Of a stretch of 9,693 nt of DNA, positions 1-5,680 are shown one piece after another. The notes beneath the pieces were generated by a model that had not been told where the DNA came from, searched no databases, and saw nothing but the letters and a program-made list of their open reading frames with translations. The stretch covers positions 1 to 9,693 of the forward strand of contig CANGXE010000038.1 of NCBI GenBank assembly GCA_947457525.1, written 5' to 3'. The number at the start of each line of letters is the position of its first letter. Positions within the stretch are counted from its first letter, which is position 1. Source of the DNA: Bacteroidota bacterium. GTDB taxonomy: Bacteria > Bacteroidota > Bacteroidia > Chitinophagales > LD1. A program made the translations under genes and the position numbers.

Positions 1-75
1 CCTAACGGAATGTATCATGTGATCATTATCACACCTAACGGTACTGATGCCCGCAAATTGATATTAAATAAATAG
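1..75 (+). CDS. C-terminal end of a type IX secretion cargo protein (partial, 5' end outside window)
   Basis: Frame 1 is open from the first base to a TAG at 73-75 and encodes 24 residues beginning PNGMYHVIIITPNG and ending KLILNK. The pattern G-x-Y-x-V, a short Asn-Gly turn, then a basic-hydrophobic tail ending in Lys is the usual ending of the Por/type IX secretion C-terminal sorting domain (TIGR04183-like) in Bacteroidota. In that family the tail directs export across the outer membrane and is then removed. The body of the protein lies outside the window, so its activity cannot be named. A strong hairpin terminator starts 22 bases after the stop, which supports a real gene end here. The call rests on a short stretch, so it is probable and not certain. 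Confidence 0.7.
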   Translation, partial: PNGMYHVIIITPNGTDARKLILNK

Positions 76-97
76 CAAACCACAAGTTGGATTGCAT

Positions 98-130
98 AAA
101 AAGGCTACCTCACAAAAGGTAGCCTTTTTT
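98..130 (+). terminator. Rho-independent terminator after the type IX cargo gene
   Basis: A perfect 12-bp inverted repeat, AAAAAGGCTACC (98-109) and GGTAGCCTTTTT (118-129), encloses an 8-base loop and ends in a run of six T (125-130). It lies 22 bases after the stop at 75. The A tract on the left arm means it could also work on the opposite strand, but no minus-strand gene is seen nearby. Confidence 0.87.
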
Positions 131-379
131 ATTACTTGACTGAAAACAATCAAACTATTTCGATATGTGATTTAGATGTATATTCATTTTTTAAGGATTA
201 CAAAGAAACTGCAGCGTGAATGCTTATACTACATTAAACTAAAGCTGAAGCAGACTATCTAGATTTGTAGCTTGAATAAAAGTACTTAAACTACTATCAT
301 TTACCCTACAAATATTTATTTTGCCAATTATACAATAATTAAAGAGTATCTCGTTTAGAACCAAACCATTCCACCGATT
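131..379 (+). other. AT-rich intergenic leader upstream of lpxD
   Basis: This stretch holds no plausible reading frame on either strand. Stops are frequent in all frames, and the lpxD frame is closed by a TAG at 356-358. Apart from one possible -7 promoter box at 260-267 and a weaker near match, TTATTTTG at 316-323, I see no hairpin, repeat or RNA gene. The lpxD block presumably starts its transcription here, because the preceding gene is closed off by the terminator at 98-130. Confidence 0.6.
260..267 (+). promoter_or_regulatory. Candidate promoter -7 box for the lpxD block
   Basis: TAGATTTG matches the Bacteroidota -7 consensus TAnnTTTG at every fixed position. No TTG lies 19 bases upstream, so the -33 element is missing or degenerate. 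If used, it would give a leader of roughly 105 bases before the lpxD start at 380. A match this short can arise by chance in AT-rich DNA. Confidence 0.35.
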
Positions 380-1411
380 GTGATAGAAATCTCCGCTAAA
401 GAACTTGCTGCCCTATTGGGCGCACACCTCGAAGGCCAACCCGACACCAAAGTGACTAAACTGGCAAAAATTGAAGAAGCAGATGCGCAATCTTTTTGCT
501 TTCTCGCCAATCCTAAATATTTCCATTTTGCACAAACAGCCACTGTTGGCATTTTACTTTGCGATGAAACACTCGAATACAATGCCGCCAACATCGGTGC
601 TGTACTTCGCGTCAAAGAGCCCTATCAAGCTTTTCAAAAATTGATGGAACTCTATGCCGCTATGTCTGCTCCAAAACAAACCTCGGGCGTTCATCCCCAG
701 TCATTCATAGGCAAAAACACCAACACGGGCGACAACTTACAACTTGGTGCATTTTCGAGCATTGGCAATAACTGCACGATTGGCAAAAACGTGACCATTT
801 TAAGTAATGTTTCAATTGGTGACAACTCCAACATTAGTGATGATTGCATAATTTACAGCAATGTTTCAATTTACCACGGCACTCAGATTGGCAAATGCAC
901 CATCATCCACTCCGGTGCAGTGATTGGCAGTGATGGATTTGGGTTTGCGCCACAAGAAGATGGCAGTTACAAAAAAATACCACAAACAGGCATCGTTGAA
1001 ATTGGCAATGATGTAGAAATTGGAGCCAATACTTGCATTGACCGTGCGGTGATAGGTGCTACAAAAATTGGCAACGGGGTGAAACTCGATAACCTTATTC
1101 AAGTAGCTCACAATGTAGAAATTGGCGACAATACGGTCATAGCCGCTCAAGCAGGCATTTCGGGCTCCACTAAGTTTGGTAAAAACGTGATGATTGGCGG
1201 ACAAGCCGGAATCACCGGTCATTTGACGATTGCCGATGGCGTAAAAATTCAAGCGCAAGCTGCAGTGATTCGTGATGTTCCGGAAAAAGGGAAAGGCCTT
1301 TCGGGTGTTCCGGCCATTGATGCCCGCGAACATTATCGCATCCTAGCCTACATGCAAAAACTGCCGGATATGGCAAAGCGACTAAATGAACTAGAAAAAA
1401 AGATATCGTAA
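380..1411 (+). CDS. lpxD: UDP-3-O-acylglucosamine N-acyltransferase LpxD
   Basis: LpxD transfers a 3-hydroxyacyl chain from acyl carrier protein to the 2-amino group of UDP-3-O-acylglucosamine, the third step of lipid A synthesis, in the cytoplasm. The 343 residues are close to the E. coli enzyme (341). Residues 1-100 form the uridine-binding domain. Residues about 102-300 are hexapeptide repeats (IGxN and IGDN turns) that fold as a left-handed beta-helix. GSDGFGFA is at 183-190, and the catalytic histidine is His244 in QVAHN, equivalent to E. coli His239. Residues 315-343 form a helical tail. The start is GTG at 380: it is the only start codon after the in-frame TAG at 356-358, and it places the conserved ISAKELAALLG motif at the N terminus. 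No Shine-Dalgarno site is visible. The gene opens the lipid A block, with lpxC-fabZ 78 bp downstream. Confidence 0.97.
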   Translation: MIEISAKELAALLGAHLEGQPDTKVTKLAKIEEADAQSFCFLANPKYFHFAQTATVGILLCDETLEYNAANIGAVLRVKEPYQAFQKLMELYAAMSAPKQTSGVHPQSFIGKNTNTGDNLQLGAFSSIGNNCTIGKNVTILSNVSIGDNSNISDDCIIYSNVSIYHGTQIGKCTIIHSGAVIGSDGFGFAPQEDGSYKKIPQTGIVEIGNDVEIGANTCIDRAVIGATKIGNGVKLDNLIQVAHNVEIGDNTVIAAQAGISGSTKFGKNVMIGGQAGITGHLTIADGVKIQAQAAVIRDVPEKGKGLSGVPAIDAREHYRILAYMQKLPDMAKRLNELEKKIS

Positions 1412-1461
1412 TAAAAGTGGTGGATATGAAGCCATATTCTGCCTAATGTGAAGTAAAATTT

Positions 1462-1469
1462 TAGTTTTG
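1462..1469 (+). promoter_or_regulatory. Candidate internal promoter -7 box before lpxC-fabZ
   Basis: TAGTTTTG fits the Bacteroidota -7 consensus TAnnTTTG and sits 20 bases before the ATG at 1490, so any transcript would have a very short leader. No TTG lies 19 bases upstream. Just before it, GGATATG (1422-1428) and CATATTC (1433-1439) could pair around a 4-base loop with one G-T wobble. There is no T run after this hairpin, so it is not a standard terminator. Together they suggest, without proving, that lpxC-fabZ can be transcribed separately from lpxD. Confidence 0.35.
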
Positions 1470-1489
1470 TCTGCTTTAATAAATTGTTG

Positions 1490-2893
1490 ATGACGCATTC
1501 TTTCCAACAAACCATAAAAAACGAGGTATCGCTTACCGGGGTTGGGCTACATACCGGAAAAAACGTAACCGTAACTTTTGTACCCGCCCCAACCGGCCAC
1601 GGCATTAAGTTTCAACGCATAGATTTACCCGAACAACCCATCATTCCGGCTGACTGCGATTTAGTGACTACAGTTCAACGCGGCACAACACTAGAAAAAA
1701 ATGGGGCCTCCATTGCCACAGTCGAACACTTAATGAGCGCGCTAATTGGTTTGCAAGTGGACAATTGTTTGATAAAAGTAGACGGTATTGAAATTCCGAT
1801 TATTGACGGTAGCGCCCGCCCTTTTGTTGATGCTATCGAAAAAGGCGGCATTCAAGAACAAAATGAAGAGAAAGATGTGTTTGAACTTCGTCAAAACATT
1901 CATTACGTAGATAAAGACAGCGGTGTGGAGTATTTAGCCATGCCGAGCAATCGTTACAAAGTAACTGCATTGATTGACTACAAAAGTGAAGTGCTCGGAC
2001 AACAACACGCTTCGCTCGATAAAGTGACCGACTTTAAAAATGAAATAGCTCCTTCGCGCACATTCTGTTTTCTACACGAGTTGGAAATGCTTTATGCAGC
2101 CGGTTTAATTCGAGGTGGCGATTTGAACAACGCCATCGTTGTAGTAGACAAACCTATTAGCGAAGATGAACGTCTAAAACTTGCCACGCTATTCAACAAA
2201 CCGGATATAAAAGTAGTGGAAGAAGGTATTTTGAATAACATAAAGTTACATCATCACAATGAGCCTGCGCGCCACAAACTTCTTGATGTTGTAGGTGACC
2301 TTGGTTTAGTTGGAACTTCTATTAACGCCAATATCATTGCCACTAAACCCGGCCACAAACATAATGTGGAATTTGCGAAAATTTTAAAAGCACACATCAA
2401 AGCAGAGCGGTTAAAAGACCCTGCACCTTTTTACGATCCCAACAAACCACCGTTGATGGATTCGCAGGACATTATCAAAATATTGCCCCACCGCTATCCA
2501 TTTCTTTTGATTGATAAAATAATTTCACTTAGCGAGAACGAAGTTGTAGGTGTAAAGGCGGTAACTGCCAACGAGGATTTTTTTCAAGGGCATTTCCCCG
2601 GTAATCCGGTGATGCCAGGCGTTTTGCAACTAGAAGCTATGGCACAGACCGGTGGAATTTTAGTATTGGGCAATCTACCCGACCCCCAAAACTACGACAC
2701 TTACTTTTTGAAAATAAATAATGTAAAATTTCGCCACCATGTTGTGCCAGGCGATACTTTATTATTCAAAATGGAACTTGTAGCACCCATGCGAAGAGGT
2801 ATAGTGGAAATGCGTGGCTATGCTTTCGTAGGTAGCAAGCTGGTGAGCGAAGCAGAACTGATGGCAAAAATTCAGAAGAAAGAAAGTAAATAA
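1490..2893 (+). CDS. lpxC-fabZ: Bifunctional LpxC deacetylase / FabZ dehydratase fusion
   Basis: One 467-residue protein carries two cytoplasmic enzymes. Residues about 1-305 are LpxC, the zinc deacetylase that removes acetate from UDP-3-O-acyl-GlcNAc, the committed step of lipid A synthesis. It has the VEHLMSAL motif with Glu79 and His80, the RHKLLDVVGDL motif with zinc ligands His262 and Asp266, and the catalytic KPGH with His289. A linker near 306-325 (PFYDPNKPP) joins it to FabZ (about 326-467), the 3-hydroxyacyl-ACP dehydratase. FabZ has LPHRYPFLLID at 332-342, catalytic His368 in FFQGHFPG and Glu382 in LEAMAQ. The fusion is typical of Bacteroidota and neither half looks damaged. I chose ATG 1490 over two in-frame TTG codons just upstream (1484, 1487), because MTHSFQQTIK matches normal LpxC N termini. 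A 24-bp gap separates it from lpxA, which implies co-transcription. Confidence 0.97.
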   Translation: MTHSFQQTIKNEVSLTGVGLHTGKNVTVTFVPAPTGHGIKFQRIDLPEQPIIPADCDLVTTVQRGTTLEKNGASIATVEHLMSALIGLQVDNCLIKVDGIEIPIIDGSARPFVDAIEKGGIQEQNEEKDVFELRQNIHYVDKDSGVEYLAMPSNRYKVTALIDYKSEVLGQQHASLDKVTDFKNEIAPSRTFCFLHELEMLYAAGLIRGGDLNNAIVVVDKPISEDERLKLATLFNKPDIKVVEEGILNNIKLHHHNEPARHKLLDVVGDLGLVGTSINANIIATKPGHKHNVEFAKILKAHIKAERLKDPAPFYDPNKPPLMDSQDIIKILPHRYPFLLIDKIISLSENEVVGVKAVTANEDFFQGHFPGNPVMPGVLQLEAMAQTGGILVLGNLPDPQNYDTYFLKINNVKFRHHVVPGDTLLFKMELVAPMRRGIVEMRGYAFVGSKLVSEAELMAKIQKKESK

Positions 2894-2917
2894 TTTATAC
2901 GAACAACGCATCCCAAA

Positions 2918-3709
2918 ATGAACCAACCATTCTCCTATATTCACCCCAGCGCAGAGATAGCCGACAACGTGGTGATCGAACCTTTTGTCTCTATTTCCAA
3001 AGATGTAGTTATTGGCGAGGGCACATGGATTGGTTCGCATGTCACCATAATGGAAGGTGCGCGCATTGGCAAAAACTGCAAAATATATCCCGGGGCGGTG
3101 ATTTCGGCAGTACCGCAAGATTTAAAGTATAAAGGAGAAAAGTCAAGTGTATTGATTGGTGATAACGTAGTAATTCGCGAATATGTAACTGTCAATAAAG
3201 GTACTGAAGCAGCTATGAAAACAGTGATTGGCAGCAACACATTGCTAATGGCTTATGTTCATATTGCGCATGATTGCATCATTGGCAACAACTGTGTTTT
3301 AGCGAATAATGCCAACTTAGCCGGCCACGTAGAGGTGGGTGATTTCACTATTTTGGGTGGATCTACCAACTTTCAACAATTCGTAAAGATTGGTCGACAT
3401 GTTATTGTAAGTGGTGGCTGTTTGGTCAACAAAGATATTCCGCCTTTTGTGCGCGCAGCTCGTCATCCAACCACTTATGCGGGTGTAAACTCGATTGGCT
3501 TGCGAAGAAGAGGATTTAAAACCGAGCAGATCAATCAAATCTTAGATGTTTATCGCATTCTTTACATACGCGGCTATAATACGAGTAGCGCATTGAAGCT
3601 CATTGACTCCGACATTCCGGATAGTCCTGAAAAAGACGAAATCGTAAATTTTGTACGTGAAAGTGTTCGCGGAATTATGAAAGGCTTTAAAAGCTCAAGT
3701 GAAGATTAA
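2918..3709 (+). CDS. lpxA: UDP-N-acetylglucosamine O-acyltransferase LpxA
   Basis: LpxA starts lipid A synthesis by moving a 3-hydroxyacyl chain from acyl carrier protein to the 3-OH of UDP-GlcNAc in the cytoplasm. Its 263 residues match the E. coli length (262). Hexapeptide repeats fill residues about 10-185 and form the trimeric left-handed beta-helix. The catalytic base is His118 in HIAHDC (E. coli His125). QDLKYKGE is at 67-74, and the C-terminal helical domain begins with GLRRRGF at 194-200. Gly166 aligns with the E. coli Gly173 chain-length ruler, which fits long acyl chains. One oddity is Gln153 (NFQQF) where E. coli has His160. ATG 2918 gives the normal HPSAEIADNV start region. The gene lies 24 bp after lpxC-fabZ and 6 bp before the ABC subunit, so it is clearly in the same unit. 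Confidence 0.97.
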   Translation: MNQPFSYIHPSAEIADNVVIEPFVSISKDVVIGEGTWIGSHVTIMEGARIGKNCKIYPGAVISAVPQDLKYKGEKSSVLIGDNVVIREYVTVNKGTEAAMKTVIGSNTLLMAYVHIAHDCIIGNNCVLANNANLAGHVEVGDFTILGGSTNFQQFVKIGRHVIVSGGCLVNKDIPPFVRAARHPTTYAGVNSIGLRRRGFKTEQINQILDVYRILYIRGYNTSSALKLIDSDIPDSPEKDEIVNFVRESVRGIMKGFKSSSED

Positions 3710-3715
3710 AACCTT

Positions 3716-4339
3716 ATGAGCCCAAGCGTACACATCCAACTTAGTGATGTTTCCAAAAAATTTGGCAGCGAATGGATTTTTAAGGGCATAACCACATCTT
3801 TTGATAGTACAAAAAGCTATGCCATCACCGGGCCAAACGGCAGCGGCAAATCTACATTACTTAAAGTCATTGCAGGAATGGTCACACCTAATCGAGGTGA
3901 GGCAAATTGGAAAATTCAAGAGAAATCGGTGCCCATTGACGAGTTGTATAAATATGTGGCGTACTGTGCTCCATATTTAGAACTACCTGAAGAATTAAAC
4001 TTACTTGAACTATTACAATTTCATCAGAAGTTACGCTCATTAACCATTTCCGAAAAAGATTTTATTGCTGAACTACAACTTGAACCTACCAAAGAGATAA
4101 GATTATACTCTTCGGGCATGAAACAACGATTGAAATTGGCATTAGCATTTTATTCAAAAAGCGAAATCTTATTGCTTGATGAGCCAACCGCAACACTGGA
4201 TGAAACTTGGGCAACATGGTACACAACTCAAGTAAAAAAACAGATTCAAGAAAAACTAGTTATCATCTGTTCTAATGAACATGCAGAATATGAATTTTGT
4301 GATTCGATAATCAAACTGCAAGATTATAAGACAACATAA
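3716..4339 (+). CDS. ABC transporter ATP-binding subunit, single domain, no adjacent permease
   Basis: This is a 207-residue nucleotide-binding domain of the compact type seen in CcmA-like exporters. Walker A is GPNGSGKST at 39-47. The signature is the divergent YSSGMKQRL at 131-138, and Walker B is ILLLDEP at 151-157 with catalytic Glu156, followed by the D-loop TATLD. The H-loop, usually a T-H or S-H pair, reads CSNEHAEY, which puts Asn187 where the histidine is expected; a nearby His189 is two residues off. Its start lies 6 bp after the lpxA stop and its stop is followed at once by a terminator, so it is the last gene of the lipid A unit. No membrane protein is encoded beside it, so any permease must be elsewhere. 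Involvement in envelope lipid traffic is an inference from position only. No Shine-Dalgarno site is seen before the ATG. Confidence 0.92.
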   Translation: MSPSVHIQLSDVSKKFGSEWIFKGITTSFDSTKSYAITGPNGSGKSTLLKVIAGMVTPNRGEANWKIQEKSVPIDELYKYVAYCAPYLELPEELNLLELLQFHQKLRSLTISEKDFIAELQLEPTKEIRLYSSGMKQRLKLALAFYSKSEILLLDEPTATLDETWATWYTTQVKKQIQEKLVIICSNEHAEYEFCDSIIKLQDYKTT

Positions 4340-4341
4340 AA

Positions 4342-4368
4342 AAAAGCCAATCATTAAAAGTGGCTTTT
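4342..4368. terminator. Bidirectional terminator between convergent genes
   Basis: AAAAGCCA (4342-4349) pairs with TGGCTTTT (4361-4368) around an 11-base loop. On the plus strand the T run ends the ABC ATPase transcript, whose stop is at 4337-4339. On the minus strand the eight A residues at 4338-4345 read as a T run, serving the lipoprotein gene whose stop is at 4390-4392. One hairpin between two convergent genes 50 bp apart most likely stops both. Confidence 0.82.
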
Positions 4369-4389
4369 CTGTTTTAGAACTGTGTTATA

Positions 4390-5610
4390 TTACAAGTTAA
4401 TCTTCACCGGTTGTAATGGTGTTGTAGCGCAATCGAAGGGCTTCAAATCACTACTTTTGTTTTTTGCTTTATTCGCCAAATCCATATTACTAAAGGTAAC
4501 GTCACCATTGTTTCTGATACAAATTCTTTGTTCATCTTTCAACTTGCCATCTGAATTTAAGTAAGTAGGATTAACTACACCATCATAAACAATGTCTGGT
4601 ATTTTATCGCCAAACACAGCCATAAACATTTGACCGAAAAGCACTTTGCCATCAGGTGCGCCAGTTCCTTTAGCAATTTTATTGTCATAAATAGAAATAC
4701 CGCCACAGAATGGATCATATTCTTGATCTTTGAATGGACGCTGCAGAGAGGTATAACTTACAATAGCTACAGACATAGTGTTGTGTCCTGAAATTTCGTT
4801 ATTAAACACTTCACATTGGTTCGTAGCCAAAACAATCACTCCGGTGCCTGCAGGAATTTCAGAAACTACTGTTCCTTTTACACCAAAATTTTTCGTGTTG
4901 TTATTTATAAATCGGTTGTTGTATACTCTGCAACGACTTCCGTTTTTTACCGGTATATCCGGCATATCAAAAACCAACATTGCTCCGGTATTATTCTCCG
5001 ATAAGTTTTCATAAACATCAGCGTCAGTGCTATTTTCAATTTCGATACCGGCTACATTATCGTAAACGTGATTTCTACGAACTACGATATTTTTTGATTG
5101 TCCAACATAAATACCTGCATCACTTGAGCCAAACACATCGCAATCTTCAATCAATACATTGGTAGATTGAACCGGATACAATCCATAAGAACCATTTTTA
5201 GTATCGTGTAACGAAGTCCAACCGATTTTCAATCTTCTAAAAGTTACATTAGTAGCATCTTGAACTTTTATACAATCTCCCTTAGCATCTAAAACCGTGA
5301 AATCTTCCATTACAATTCCATTAGCGGTGATTCGCAATCCTTCTGCTCCATCTTTTTGCCCTTTGAAATTCAAAATAGTTTTGTCTTTACCTTTACCTCT
5401 AATAGTTACGTTTTTTGCTCCATCTAAAATCAATGGACGAGTTAAAGTAAATGTTCCTTCTGCTATTTCAATTACTTCACCTTCTTTGGCATTAATAAAT
5501 TGCTCTTGAAGTTGTTTTTCAAAATCATCAGCATTTGCTGTCGAAGTCTGATTATTACAAGAAGTTAATAATATAATGCTGGTTAAAGTGGAGAAAAAAA
5601 GTTTTTTCAT
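4390..5610 (-). CDS. Parallel beta-helix repeat lipoprotein (TIGR03805-like)
   Basis: The 406-residue product starts with a lipoprotein signal: MKK, a hydrophobic core at 4-15 and the lipobox LTSC with lipidated Cys18. The residue after Cys is Asn, so outer-membrane sorting is likely. I see no acidic surface-export tag close behind it. Residues about 40-115 open the right-handed beta-helix (GTFTLTRPLILDGAKNVTIRG). Residues 115-320 carry stacked turns such as GDCIKVQDATNVTFRRL, SSDAGIYVGQSKNIVVRRN, AGIEIENSTDADVYEN and TGAMLVFDMPD. The tail from about 325 is less regular. This layout recalls the family TIGR03805, which is often paired with a second gene (TIGR03806); that partner is not in this window. 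The function of the family is not known to me; a carbohydrate-binding or lyase-like role would be a guess. A promoter lies about 36-65 bases upstream, and the shared terminator follows the stop. Confidence 0.92.
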   Translation of the reverse strand: MKKLFFSTLTSIILLTSCNNQTSTANADDFEKQLQEQFINAKEGEVIEIAEGTFTLTRPLILDGAKNVTIRGKGKDKTILNFKGQKDGAEGLRITANGIVMEDFTVLDAKGDCIKVQDATNVTFRRLKIGWTSLHDTKNGSYGLYPVQSTNVLIEDCDVFGSSDAGIYVGQSKNIVVRRNHVYDNVAGIEIENSTDADVYENLSENNTGAMLVFDMPDIPVKNGSRCRVYNNRFINNNTKNFGVKGTVVSEIPAGTGVIVLATNQCEVFNNEISGHNTMSVAIVSYTSLQRPFKDQEYDPFCGGISIYDNKIAKGTGAPDGKVLFGQMFMAVFGDKIPDIVYDGVVNPTYLNSDGKLKDEQRICIRNNGDVTFSNMDLANKAKNKSSDLKPFDCATTPLQPVKINL

Positions 5611-5645
5611 AGGTTATAGATTATTCGATTTGGGTATTTTATGTT

Positions 5646-5675
5646 CAAATATAAGTAAATAGGGATAGCCGCCAA
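5646..5675 (-). promoter_or_regulatory. Promoter of the beta-helix lipoprotein gene
   Basis: Reading the minus strand, TTG (5675-5673) is followed by exactly 19 bases and then TATATTTG (5653-5646). This matches the Bacteroidota housekeeping promoter TTG-N19-TAnnTTTG in both elements and in spacing. It leaves a leader of about 30 bases before the ATG at 5610 and begins only five bases past the acylase stop codon (5681-5683). I see no terminator between the two genes, so the lipoprotein may also receive read-through from the acylase gene. Confidence 0.75.
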
Positions 5676-5680
5676 GAGCA

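Noticed and set aside
700..1260. Apparent tandem DNA repeats (many ATTGGCAA- and ATTGG-like units) in lpxD, and similar ones in lpxA
   Set aside because: They encode the Ile-Gly turns of the hexapeptide beta-helix and follow the reading frame, so they are protein repeats and not a mobile or CRISPR-like array.
866..1333. A 155-codon open frame on the minus strand inside lpxD
   Set aside because: It lies wholly opposite a clearly real gene. Its length comes from the repetitive hexapeptide-coding pattern of lpxD, and its product shows no recognisable motif.
1484..1489. Two in-frame TTG codons as a start for lpxC-fabZ
   Set aside because: The ATG at 1490 gives the usual LpxC N terminus. The TTG starts add only two residues and sit closer to the possible -7 box.
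2762..3118. A 118-codon minus-strand frame across the lpxC-fabZ and lpxA junction
   Set aside because: It overlaps two well-supported plus-strand genes and has an unnatural composition rich in His, Tyr and Cys, typical of an antisense shadow.
5611..5680. A terminator between the left acylase gene and the lipoprotein gene
   Set aside because: No stable inverted repeat followed by a T run on the minus strand could be found in this gap.
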